Below are positions 20,973-32,372 of a stretch of DNA of 64,000 bases, one piece after another (position 1 is the stretch's first letter; every line of letters starts with the position of its first letter). The position numbers and the translations under genes were made by a program. This DNA comes from Oscheius dolichura (Eukaryota; Nematoda; Chromadorea; Rhabditida; Rhabditidae). Location of the stretch: assembly GCA_932521035.1 (NCBI GenBank), contig OW051493.1:1426001-1490000 (forward strand), written 5' to 3'. The notes beneath the pieces were generated by a model, which was not told the DNA's origin, did no database searches, and saw only the letters and a program-made list of their open reading frames with translations.

Positions 20973-22100
20973 TGGGTTTTGGCTAAATTATAAGAATTCA
21001 AGGTTTTTACATTTCAATAATACTTCTTCTCTGTCTCTTGTTGGCCAATTCTCATATTTTAGCCCATTTTCCGGGAATAAAATCTTCAAAATTCAAGATT
21101 TATGAAGGCTTCCTCGTTCGAAATCTGTTTTGAAAAACAAAACACGGAAATGGGCTAATTGGAGTAAACCACCTTCCATGAAGTTCGAGGTTTCTCCAAA
21201 ATGATTTCATTTTTTTTGAAGGAAAGGAATTTTCACCCCAAAATCAGGTTTACTTCTTCCATTGAAAATATAAGGAGCTCAATCGAAACAAACGATATTT
21301 CCAGGAAGTTGGATAGTGCTAAAAAAAATCTGATTTACCGTTAGCCTGTTACAATGGTTCCGTTCCTTTTCTGGTCTTGTTTTTTTATTAGGTTTTAGCT
21401 AAATTATAAGAATTTACACTCGCCACCTTTCAATAATACAATTGTGAGCGCTTACTCTAGCAAAAATTCGTCTTATAGCCCATTCTCTGGGAAATAAATT
21501 GCTTCACCTTCAAAATTTATAAGAAATCCTACTCAGAAAATTGTTTTCCTGTAGAAAAACGGTGCACAAGGGCAAAAACTCGGTTCAATGAAGTTTGGAT
21601 CCCCTGGTTTGATTCGATTTTTTGGTAAATCATCCTGAAAAAAAGCGTTGTTTAGTTCCAAGAGAAGTATAAGGAGCTCAATTGAAACAGAATATTATAA
21701 CCACCTAGAGTCAGCAAAGAATTCTGAATAGCCATTTTGAATCCATACTAAACCGGTACCATTGTCAGTTCACATATTCCTCCCGTTTTCTTTCCATTTC
21801 CTTGATGTTTTGGCTAAACTATATCAACTACACACTAAGCCGACACTAATGGTGCTCCAACGCTACCCTCTTATCCTTTGTTTATAACGTTTTGACGAGT
21901 TTATATAACCGTTACATTTTTTCTCTTTCAATGATACATCCAGTCTGGTTTCCCTGGAATTCAGTCACCAGTTTCATACTTCCTCAAATTCAAAGAGATT
22001 TCAACAGCAGCAACCTTTATTTTCCCTCTGTGATTCGTATAAAACTCTCTCTGTTGAAGACTAGTTTTCCAAAAAAAAGAAGGGAAGAAGCTGCGAATGT
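20973..22100. repeat. Three-unit tandem duplication with 415-bp period, cluster 2
   Basis: GGTTTTGGCTAAATTATAAG begins at about 20975, its homologue GGTTTTAGCTAAATTATAAG 415 bp later, and TGTTTTGGCTAAACTATATC another 415 bp later. Between them recur TTATAGCCCATTCTCTGGGA and AAGGAGCTCAATYGAAACA (21272 and 21671). Units are only about 60-70% alike by eye, so the duplication is old. No coding frame is shared. Confidence 0.65.
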
Positions 22101-22110
22101 TTAAAATTAC

Positions 22111-22247
22111 AGTTCTTTTCCAAAAAATAAGGATACAGTAATTTGCCTACGTTCGAGACCATTTGGGATCGGAGAACAAAATCGCAAAATTTACCTGATT
22201 TTCAAGAAAAGCCTGATTACTGTATCCCTATTTTTTGGAAAAGAACT
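22111..22247. mobile_element. 137-bp inverted-repeat element, copy 1
   Basis: AGTTCTTTTCCAAAAAATAA at the left end and TTTTTTGGAAAAGAACT at the right end form terminal inverted repeats of about 32 bp, continuing into GGATACAGTAAT / ATTACTGTATCC. The centre (GACCATTTGGGATCGGAGAA) is shared with 26507-26644, defining a small family. Confidence 0.8.
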
Positions 22248-23029
22248 ATATTCAGCCTGTATATGTTCAACCTATGGAATATTTTATGTATCCATGGGAG
22301 CATATAAAGCTGGACTGGAACAGAAAAGTGTTCGTAGAAATATAACTAAATCGAGACAACCATTTTCAAGCAGCGGGTTAATTTTTAGTTTTGAGTCAAC
22401 TGATTGCCGATTATTGTTTTTGTGTAGCAGCGCGGGGATTTGAAGCCAGGTTGAAACTGAAGTGCTAATGCTCAGAAGAACGAGAGCAGCTAATATGAAT
22501 AAAATCACGAACTTTACTAATTTTCAAGCTGGTGAGCATCTTTAGGCACTTTACCTGCATTTTCTGGCCTTCGGAAGCTGTTATCGGCTCCATTAGGCTA
22601 CAATTAACCGACATTTCTTAGAAAAAAAACGTGGAAAATCCCCAATTCTCTGGGAAAATAGCGGCTATGAGAGCTCAATATTCAGACTTTATATCCTTTC
22701 TTCCAAAAAGACTTGATTGTTTTATTGTTACAAAGGGGAAATAAGACGGTAAATCTCAGAAATGCTATACTCGTACTTTCTTGGTAACAACTTATGCCTC
22801 CATTTCAATAGCAAAAATACGTTATGGCTCCAGAAATCCACGAATTTCTTCAAATTTTTTAAATGTTTCCATGCAATTATAAGAGAAAAAATGCATTCCA
22901 GGGCGGATTGGTCATCGAAATTGTTTCGTTTTATACAAAAAAAAATTCGCATTATTCTTCTCCTTTCGCTTGTTTGATAGTAGAAAACAGCTGCGATTAG
23001 TGTTATCTGCTTTCTCTCTATTGGAAATG
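22248..23029. other. Nothing recognised
   Basis: AT-rich sequence; no exon, RNA or repeat supported. Confidence 0.4.
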
Positions 23030-23220
23030 ACTAGGTTGACCCAGTTATGCTCTTTTTTTTTATTTTGAGGCTCCATTCTTCCGTACGCCTGCGTTCTCAA
23101 ATTTTTTTAGATAGCAAGCGGTGCTGAGCAAAAATTATCGGTTTGAATGAGCCTACTCTCAAACAGGAGCTCAAAATTTGTTGAGGAAACATATCCCATT
23201 TTTTTATAGCCAAGTGACAG
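23030..23220 (-). repeat. Inverted, shortened copy of the repeat at the window start
   Basis: TAGGTTGACCCAGTTATG and ATTATCGGTTTGAATGAGCC with CTACTCTC are reverse complements of landmarks found at about 667-690, 727-760 and 1190. The GC-rich block of the array is missing. Confidence 0.7.
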
Positions 23221-24367
23221 ATGTTCGGAAGTGGGGAAATCGCGTTTTGACGTGGATCGAATTTGCTTCCTAGCCGCGGGTTGCGCCGGCAACACACGCC
23301 TAATCAAAAGCTGCTTTTTACCCGTCGCACATATCCAGCGGGTCGATTTGGTGCTTCTTCTTCTCTTTTACAGAGAGGAATAACAGGGAATAAGTAGTTA
23401 AAGGAATTCTGTTCCTTTCCACCCCGCGGGCGGTCGGTCCCCATTTCTCTGCCGTCAAAGCAGCCAGCTGCGGTTGCTACCAACTTTGGCCGACTTCAAC
23501 TGCTGTTGCTGCTCGTCCGCCGCCGTGCTGCCGTGACAAAGGACAGTATCCCGAGCCCCGGATTGGAGCACCGTGAGGCCGTACGCTCTCCTGGATTCGA
23601 CATCCTCGCCGGCCAGCGACTTCTACTAACAGAAAAAGCAACAACATCGGACTCCCTCTCCCCGTCGACTTGGCCACCTGGGAGAGTACCGGCCTACCCC
23701 CTCGCCGTCCCGCTGTAGCAGTTCAAGAACTCGCGCAGCACCAAGGGACAAGAGGCCTCCCTCGCGTGATATGCGCTGATTATGGGAATACAACTTGAAA
23801 CTTGAAGTAGCTAATCACTGGGGAAAACGGACCTCAATAGCCCGATGGGTGCAGGGGATCCGCTTACTGGGGGTCGAACCGAGAAACTGTTGTTTTTCGA
23901 ATAGGTATCAGCCGGTATATTACTTTTTTTCGGCTTTACGAAATCGTTTTATAGAAATGGAGAAACATGGTGATATTCTTTGGTATACCACGGACACTCT
24001 AATTTTGATAAAAATAGCATTTTTTGGGGGGTTTGGGAGGAAACTGTATGTTGGCAAATGGAAAAATTAATATTTGCAATGTATTGGTAATTTTAGAAAG
24101 GGAATTTTATTCTTCTTCGGCAGTTGATACAGCATAGGTGTACTCCTCTTTCTCTAGAGTTTCCCAGATTCTCTTCCTTTTCACCTTATCTCTCATCTTC
24201 CTTTCTTTCTCTATTTCTAACCTATAACTCAATTTTCAGGGTCTCTACAATTGGAAATACGACGAGAACGCTCAAATTACAGAAGAAAAACAGCACTTTG
24301 ATAAACGGTATTTTCATACTTTGGCGGCGGAATGAGCAGACAACAAGGATCAATTCAACTTTTAAAT

Positions 24368-25810
24368 GTTTTGGGAAACCTAGAAATTTGGGCGTTACTT
24401 TTCTGTTACAGTAGGCGTCAGGAGATCTCTGCACAAAAAATTACCAAAAAATGTTTTCCATTCCCTTTATTGCTCATTCCTGCTCCGTTCCTCTAATATC
24501 GGATTCTACAGTTCTCTCGAACCCTAAAAATAAAAAAAAATTTCAAAAAACAACATTTTTCAGTAGAAATACGGTATTTTCGAACGATTAGCTACCAATG
24601 AGTGCACCAATAGAATCACTTCGCGCTAAAAATGTTTGGGAAAACCTAGAAAAATGAAGGACGCCTTCCTTCATTAGTTGGCATCAGAATAATCAGCTGA
24701 AAAAGTTGCAAAATATGAGAAACTTGTCTTTCAGCAACTTTCAGACCCCCCGCTAATTTTCTCCACTCATTCTCTCCTTCCAAATTACCGTAGCCTTTTA
24801 GTTATGAGCTCCGAAAAGACGAAAACCGGGCATTCTTTTTCTCAATTGTCTAAAAATTAACTTTACTTTCTGAATTGTTTTGGCAGTCATCAAAGCACTT
24901 TTATTCGCCGTTGCTGTATCAGCTTCTAGATTTCTATTATCACATCTCCCGCGTCTTATGCCACTTTTGCGAGTGCATTCCGCCCATTTTCTCCATGTTT
25001 TTTTTGTTTTGGCCAACCTAGAAAAGTGAACGATCGTTTTCTCTCACAGTCTTCTCTGACATCACTGGTTCCTAATTGTCGAATGCTTCCTAAAATTTCT
25101 TTCCAATTTCTCTACCCTCATGCTCCCGTCTCCACCAGTCAACTTCCCCTATTTTTTTCTCCGATTTAAAATGTTTTGGCTCATCTAGAAATTAATAGAA
25201 ATGCCGTCTTCTTCCACAGTTCGATAGAAGAAGCCAAGAAAAAAGACGACATTCAAAGACCTCAAATTTCGCTGCGGGTCGAACTTACAAGCAATTTTTT
25301 CTTCTTAGTGACCGAAAAATGTGCTGTCACCGCGCCCCGCCGCTAGGATTTGAAACCTTTGACTGACGTCTGTTTTCTTGACTATATCAGGAGTTTTTCA
25401 AAGCATTTTCAAGCTGCCATTGTTTATCCGTCCGCCACCAGTAGTCCTCTTCCAATTGTCACAGTTTTCCTGTTTTCTATGTTATGGCACCTCTAGAAAA
25501 TGTCTATACTTCGATTCCTCTTGCTGCGACAAGATTTGCCTCGTCTTGGTTCCTCTCTTGCCCTGTGGCCAATGGCCATCTCTTTCCCAATCCATTCTGT
25601 CTACTTTTCTCCATATAAAATGTTTCGTTTAATCTAGAAATAGGAACATCGTCTACTCTCATAGTCCATCGGGGGTTTGCAAGAAATGACACTAATTTTG
25701 GAGTTTTTCGAGATTCTTTCGAACATGCCGTTATTAGTTCTTTTTCACCCAATAATTCTGTTTCAATTGCCGCCAATTTCCTGTTTTTTATGTTATGGTA
25801 CTTATAGAAA
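24368..25810. repeat. Decayed local tandem duplications, cluster 3
   Basis: A phrase of the form TGTTTTGGC..NCTAGAAA ends near 24375, 24639, 25013, 25183, 25489, 25631 and 25798. Most copies are followed 25-40 bp later by a CACAGT-type word (25045, 25216) and preceded by 60-100 bp of C/T-rich sequence. Period varies from about 140 to 370 bp. Open frames across it differ from unit to unit and are not coding. Confidence 0.55.
25262..25348 (-). repeat. Possible tRNA-derived head
   Basis: On the minus strand AAGTTCGACCCGCAG is a good B box. A GGCGCGGTGAC-like A box lies about 60 bp upstream, out of line with a standard tRNA cloverleaf. The B-box context resembles the elements near 48.3 and 61.1 kb (AAGTTCGACTCC). 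Confidence 0.4.
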
Positions 25811-26170
25811 ATCCCCACAATTCCGTTCTTCTTACTGCTAAATGGCCATCCTCTCTTCCCGGTTCCTCTCCTGCCATGTTCCCATCCCGTCTCTCTGCCG
25901 CCAGTCACTTTGCCTCCCGTGCCTTTTCCCCCTTTTTGCTTCATTTTATGCCCTCTGATCCGTTCAGTTACAAGGTCAACAATGTCAAATTGGCGGTTTC
26001 CCTCTGCCGTCCTTCAACCCCCGTCCTCTCTCTCTATATATATGTTTTTCCTTGTGCCTATCTTTACCGCAAAACCTCGCTTCTGACCATTCAATTGGCA
26101 TTTCTCGGAAGGGAGCGAAGTACGACGGCCTCCGAATAACTCCAGGTAGCGGAGGGGGGACAGGCTATCC

Positions 26171-26194
26171 GATAAGGGGGCAGACCCCCTTATC
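26171..26194. repeat. Perfect short palindrome, GATAAGGGGG/CCCCCTTATC
   Basis: Ten-base arms separated by CAGA. The surrounding 60 bp are also G/C-run rich. No terminator function is implied for a eukaryotic sequence. Confidence 0.7.
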
Positions 26195-26506
26195 TACCCG
26201 AGCAACCGGGGTCGGGGGACTCTTCTCTCTATTTTGATGTCTCTGATGAAACAAAGAGAAGACCAGTGGGGGAGCTGTCGTTGTCTCGGAAATGACGAGG
26301 CTCGGAAGAGTTGGACGAAGCGAACTGACTGATAACGAGAAGAGCTGAGATTATATTCAAAAAGGCAGCAAAAGGCAGCAATAGTTGCCAGCCAGTCCCC
26401 TAAATTTATAAAAGAGAAACGAAACAAAAAAAAGAAAATGGTAAAATTAGAGAAGCGAGCTCTTTTTCAAGGATTACAGTAGTTGCAAGTGTAACCAGTC
26501 GCATAT

Positions 26507-26644
26507 AGTTCTTTTCTAACGGATAGAGTTACCGCAATTTCCCTCTGTTTGGGACCATTTTGGGATCCGGTCACAAAATCGCGCTCAGCCTGATTTTCAA
26601 GAAAAACACCCCGGATTACTGTAACCTTATTCGTAAATAAGCTG
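26507..26644. mobile_element. Inverted-repeat element, copy 2 (decayed ends)
   Basis: Shares the centre GGGACCATTTTGGGATCCGG and the right part TGATTTTCAAGAAAA and GGATTACTGTAACC with the element at 22111-22247. The terminal repeats (AGTTCTTTTCTAACGGATA on the left, TTATTCGTAAATAAGCT on the right) have diverged. Confidence 0.65.
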
Positions 26645-28530
26645 CAAAATTTGGTCTCATTGAAGAGAAGTATTATTGCCACCTTTTGATGGCAACCTGA
26701 AACATAAATAAAAATGAAGAAATCGCCTTTCCAAGCGCTTCCCCGTTATTTTCTCAACTGGCTAAAGTGTGCAATTTTGATTTGTTTTGTTCCTTATTGA
26801 TAAAAGAAAGACTTCCTGTTGTTCTGTTTCTAGATCAGTAACAATTATTTCCTTCGAGTTTAGTCAGTCACGAAATAATGAAAGAGAGAATTTGTCGTAG
26901 TTCTTGGTTATTCTTTGCAAAGCACGATTCATTTTAAAAAAAATACTGGTCTCTTTTCTGTTTCTTTCTGTCTAGAAGAAGCTAGGCGATACACTTTGTT
27001 AGTAGGGATTCGGATCACACTATAGCATCAATGATGTGAAGACGTTTTACCGGGAACGGCGGGTCTTTCTCCATTATTTTAGAAATTCGTTACCGTTTCA
27101 ACTTTTCAAGGAAACACTCTCTCTCTCTCTCTCTCTCTGGAAATTTATCATTTTGTTTCGAAATTCCTTCAAAGGGGATCTTCTCCCGGCTGCTTCAATG
27201 ATATTGGTCAATGATCTTTATGGTACCCTCATTTTCCCGAATTTTCCAAACTCCCGAAAAAATGAGAAGGAGGGCTCAAATGCGAGGCGCATGTCCTTTA
27301 TGTTGTATCATTTTGACTAGCATTCCCCGTCCGCCATAATATTCTCCAGACATCGTCATATTTGCCGCTCTATTTTCCTATAAGACCCCCTCATTCTTTC
27401 CTCCTTTTCTCGAAGAATTCATCTTGATAAAATTAGTTTTGACGACCGGGGAAGGGGAGAGAGAGATTAGGTGACTGGTTCTGGTCAGTGAACTGGGAAT
27501 TGGCAACTCTAGAACGTCTAAATCAATCCAAAACACCCAAATTTACCATCCGGATGAGTCGGGCGGTTATTTGAAGCATTTGAAAGACGAACTGTCGCTA
27601 ATTTTACTGTGGCGCTGCAAAAATCCCAATTTTTAGCCATTAGAAGTCGATTTTGTTCAGTTTTTTACAACAATATTGCCCAAAATGTGAAAATAAAGTA
27701 TAATTCAAAAGAATTTCGAGTATTTTTCATGTTTTATGGTCAATTTAAAACAAAAAGAAAAATTACAGATGGATTCCTGTAATTCTTTTTTTTCGCTTCA
27801 GTTAGCTTTCTAATAACATTCCTCAAATTTTGTTTCAATGGTCCTACCTTTATCGTAACAGTTACCGCCCCATCTCTCTTCCCCTTCCCCTCCCTTCCCC
27901 GCCCGCCCTTCCCGTTCGCTCTAATCCCGCCTGGCCTTGTCTGTTTTGTTTAGCTACCCCTTGTCATAACCCCTGACTGTGCATATAATGATCCTCCCCC
28001 TCCTCGTCGCCGGCAGCCGCCGCCGATCGGTGTCCCGCCCTTCCTCTCCTCATTAGGGGGGTCCCAGTGACCACGCCTCTTCTCCCCCCGTTCTTCTTTC
28101 TCCCTGCCCCCTTTCCTTCCCTGTCTCTTCATCTTTCCCCCCTTCTGTTGTAATTAATCTGCCAAATAGAGGCAGAGACTGGTTTATTATGTTTTAGCTT
28201 CTTGTCGACGGCGAGATGCCACAGGCACACGCAATCGACACTGGCACATTATTACCCTTTGATAGCTGATATTCCATATCTTCTTGCTATACGTGTTCTA
28301 TAACAACTCCAGCTCGACAAGAAGAACATTCTGGCAAATTTTTGATGGAGTAAAAAACGGAAAAAAAGTTTCTGGCTCGAAATATTCCAGTTCAAATGCA
28401 AAAATCCCACATTTGGAGCTGATTTTGACGTGGTATTCAATGTATTGGCGGTTATTTTAAGACTCCGCCTTATAAAATGCCGGTATTACTGCAGAATTTG
28501 TTTGTTGGAGTTCAAATATTTCTAGTTTTA
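26645..28530. other. Intergenic, no gene recognised
   Basis: Contains a (CT)11-type run at about 27117-27138 and C-rich stretches at 27870-28100. No supported exon. Confidence 0.45.
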
Positions 28531-28532
28531 TA

Positions 28533-29345
28533 GAAATTATGAATAGTCCTCTTACCTGGCCTCATATTCCATCTATTGCACTCCCGATTACTTGTATTTT
28601 AATCGCTGCTTCATTTCCGATGTCATCAGTCCAGTGGAGACCATTACTGGCACTATTTTTGGTTCAAAAATTGAAATAGGCGGGTAATGGAGCGAGATAA
28701 TCACATTAGAAGCAAAAACTCACCAATTGGTGACAATTAGAAGGCGAAATTATCACTGTACCAGGTTTATTTCAAAATACTGGCTCATATAATTGAGCGA
28801 TCCTTGCTTGCTTCCCAGAAACTATGAATAGTCTCCCATTTCCTTCCTGTGATCCCTTTTATTCTCCAGAACTTCTAAAAATTATCCCATTCCTGGCAGG
28901 AGCTAATTACCATGAGAAATCCTATTATGCCAACGATAAATTACAGAAATATCAAAAAGTGAAGTTATATTATCGTATGGGAACAGAGAAAATTCAATTA
29001 GAGACAATTAAAAGTCAAAATCATCAATGTAACAGGCTTTTGCTTTTTCATTCTTCTTCGAATCGAATTTCGCAAATTAGAAATTGAGCAAAAACGGCCG
29101 CGAGAAGGTCTCGAAGAGAGTCCTATCTTTTGGAAAGAGACTATAGCGGTTAATCTTTTCATTTTGAAAATGCAAGGAATCAATAACGGAAGTTGTATTC
29201 TTGTCTGAAATTCAATTAGGGGCAATGGGAAAACTATTAGAAATCACAATTACCAATGTATCAGGGGTCGTTTATTAGCCAGCTTTATAAAGAAAATTCA
29301 CTACGGTGTAGAAAGAATTTTCAGTTTCAGTGAATTTATGAATAG
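28533..29345. repeat. Decayed local tandem duplications, cluster 4
   Basis: GAAATTATGAATAGTCC (28533), GAAACTATGAATAGTCTCC (28818) and GAATTTATGAATAGCCC (29332) recur, each followed by C/T-rich sequence. They are preceded by AATTAGARG..CAATG-type segments ending in ACCAGG, AACAGG or ATCAGG. Non-coding. Confidence 0.5.
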
Positions 29346-30950
29346 CCCTCCTATCCACCTCTCCTTGTTTCTTCATTGTCCTCTAGGATTCCTCTCTCTC
29401 CGCCGTTTGTCGCATCCAATTTCGCATATCCATTGTCGGCTGCTCTCTTTTACAACTGTCGCCGTTCTCCCTCTCTTCTGATTCATCCTCCGCCCTCCTC
29501 GGCCATTTCAAAAAGGGCGCGGTGTTCCCTCCTCGTCATCCCTCATAGATGTTTTCCTACGGGTCAAAGTGCCCTCTTTTCGAATATTTTCCCTCTGATA
29601 AGAAGATTCCTCGGAGAATCCTTTCGTTGCTGCTGGGGGGAACAGTCCCCCGCTGATAAGACCAGGGTCACGTTCCCTGACAAGCTCTTTTTCATTTCTT
29701 TTCCCCTCTTCAAACAGTCCCCCCTCTTTCCAAATTAACGGGTAGTAAAGACGTGTTTAATGGCCAGAAGACACAACATTTCGTTGCCTGGAAAACGGGG
29801 GAGCAGCCGAAGCAAAAAAGGAGAGAAACTCTAGCTTGGAGGTTAGTATAATTTTATGGCCGATTTGATTTTCAACCAGGGGTTATTATGCATTTTCAAT
29901 GGCATAGAAACTTTGATGCTTCCCCTAATGTTGCTGCAAAAAATTCCGAAATATTATGCCAAAAACGTAATTTCCCCACGTTTTCTTCAACGACGAGCTT
30001 TCTGTTTCAAGCCAGAGTTATTATGAGCCCACCAGATTGCATATTGCTAAGATTTCTTGAGGTTCATAATCTTCGAATTTCCTCTCTTCATGACTTACTA
30101 GTTGAGCTCCGTCTATTATTGGCGATATTGCCAAATAGATCAATTTTAGCAAGCGCCTCTGCAAATTCGGAGCCTTACTGTACTTTTTGCCTCTTCTATC
30201 TCACTTTTGGAAAAAAAAATTCTGCTTCAATGATCTGTTAAAAGGGCTATCTTGCCTCGCCTATGTTTGTTGCTGTGCCACCATAACTCTGCTTCATTTC
30301 CAGTCAAAAAAGGACTTTCCCTTATCATAAAGGTCCATTGACCCTCACAAGGTATAATCCTCTTCTAGCCTGCTGACACCGTTTTTCTCTCTTCAAAAAG
30401 AGGGGGAAATTTCATCAGCTTGTTTAAAATTGTTTTACCCGGGCTTTTAAACAATTCCATAGCGGAGCCTTTCAATGCCCTCTCGACAATAGCAAATTTT
30501 TAACATTTTTTTCAGTTTTGCCGCTGTGTTTTATAAGAACTCAAAATTGAACCCAGATGGAAACTTTATGCACAAAAAATGATGCTGATAAAGATCAGCT
30601 CTCTATTTGTCCCCTTTGCCATTTCCGTTCCCTTTTGCCCCGGTCCGTCTGCCCATCTTCTCTCTTTATTCTTGCCGTTCCTCAAAGGGCACCGCGACAA
30701 TTTCTGACGCATTGTAAACATTTTCAAGCCCATTTGTTCTTTTTCCTTTTCTTCTTTCCATTTCGGGGGGTTGCTCTTTCTTTGTCTCTCTTTTGGAAGA
30801 GGGGGAAACGGCGTCATTGACAAAACAAAACCGTCCATTGAATTTCTCTTCGTTTTCTGTTTTGTTATTCCAATAAAGCACACGGCCTTGATGAATTTCG
30901 ATATGTTATTCTAAAGTCCAACAACCCCCAATTTCCTCTCATTTTTACCC
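29346..30950. other. Intergenic, no gene recognised
   Basis: Pyrimidine-rich. Two CTGATAAGA words (29595 and 29652) resemble nematode gut GATA-factor sites but have no gene nearby to relate to. Open frames here are compositional. Confidence 0.4.
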
Positions 30951-30954
30951 TTTT

Positions 30955-31850
30955 TAGGCTTCTAATTTCCTCTAAAAGCTATTTCTTTACGGTAAAATTG
31001 ATGGAGCCTCGGGACGCCTACCAAAATTTGTTCCAAATAAGAATTTTGGGCCAATTATCGAAGAAAAAGACCCTTTTCCATCGAATTTTGCTTCCCAGAG
31101 CTCCTAGAAGTTTCTATCTGTTTCGGTTTTCCAATAAATCTCAGGATTTGTCTTTCCAATAGTGAAACGCTCGGCAAAACACGAATTTCAATTTTCTCTC
31201 CAATTTTGTTCATTTTCTATTCCTCGACCTCTATAAAATTGTCCTTTCTCAATACAGTTAGTAACTTTTCCATATTGCAGACCAAAATTAGTGTTAGATA
31301 AATATTTTTGATCACTAATTCATCGAAATTAGCCATTTTATCCTGAAAACGGTCTTCTAAACCTGGAAATTACTTCCAGACAACGAAGAGAAGACCTGGC
31401 CATTACTTCCAAAAATCCGAATGTTTCGGATTTCTCTTATTATCAAAGTAAGCTCGATTTTCTAGTACTTGGTACCAGTTATATTGGTTCAAATTTCAAT
31501 GTACTCTCCCATTTCTGTGTCTTTTAGGCTTCAACATTCCTATAAAGCCGTACAGTCACTTAAAATTTGATAACTGTAGGGTTTGCCTGTTGAAATTCTT
31601 TCTAAAAGAGAATTTCTGTCACACATGACCATTTTTCGTTAAAATCTGCCTTCTAAATGAGGCGAAAAGAGGCTTTTTGGCTGAAAAACGAGTAAACACG
31701 CCAGAATTTTCTGTTTGGATCGCGTTATGCTTCGATTTTGCAATAAAAACGAGAATATTTCAGATTACAGATTTACAGAGGACGCCATGAGTTTTTTCCT
31801 TATTTTTATAATTTTTTTTGGGCTTCTAGAATTCCATAAAATCGTTCTAC
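30955..31850. repeat. Decayed local tandem duplications, cluster 5
   Basis: GGCTTCTAATTTCCTCTAAA (30957), GGCTTCAACATTCCTATAAA (31529) and GGCTTCTAGAATTCCATAAA (31821) recur, with weaker relatives near 31095 and 31217 (GACCTCTATAAAATTGTCC). The pattern resembles clusters 1 to 4, where a C/T-rich tract runs into a short A-rich word. Confidence 0.5.
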
Positions 31851-32372
31851 GACAGAGCATACCAATTTGACTAACTTGCTTTTATTCAAAAAATCATTTT
31901 GACCTTGTTTTTGCCGTAAAACCTCACGTTTTCTTCAATTTCCCCTTCAAAAAGTTAAAAAAGTCCTCATAATTTCGCAACAATTCCAAGAATCTCTTCT
32001 TTATCTCCTTGTTGTGCTTTCTGCCTGTCCCTGTGCCCGGCTGTCTGTCCACAGCGGTTCTCCCCCTGGTGTGTACCCTTTGCCCATTCCTCCGGGCCCT
32101 TATCTCCTACTGTAATCACTCAACGACCGGCATTTATGCCCCTGTTATTTCTCCAAAAACGTTCCTCTCCCTTTTCGTTCTTCCCTCTTGGTTATATTAC
32201 CCTGTTATGGTTGGCCATTGAACAGATTTCTGAGCTCTAAAAGTATAAAACTCCTTTCCTTCCCGTCCTTCTTCCTAGTTACAGTCCAGAAATGTTTCAA
32301 TCTCCCTTTTTATTTCTTCTCTTTTCTTATTTTTCCAATTTTATTCGCTCCAATCGCTATTTTCAGAGAATA

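Noticed and set aside
23477-23718. Opposing GC-rich open frames
   Set aside because: Both strands are open and repetitive (CCGCCG-rich); no splice partner or motif.
27117-27138. (CT)n run as a possible promoter element
   Set aside because: Simple microsatellite with no gene start near it; similar short runs occur at 18480, 20912 and 34146.
21683-30009. CTGTTTCA words (25758, 30002, and 21683 on the minus strand) resembling the upstream motif of nematode piRNA genes
   Set aside because: Only a few copies in more than 10 kb, as expected by chance, and no consistent downstream spacing to a 21-nt unit could be shown.
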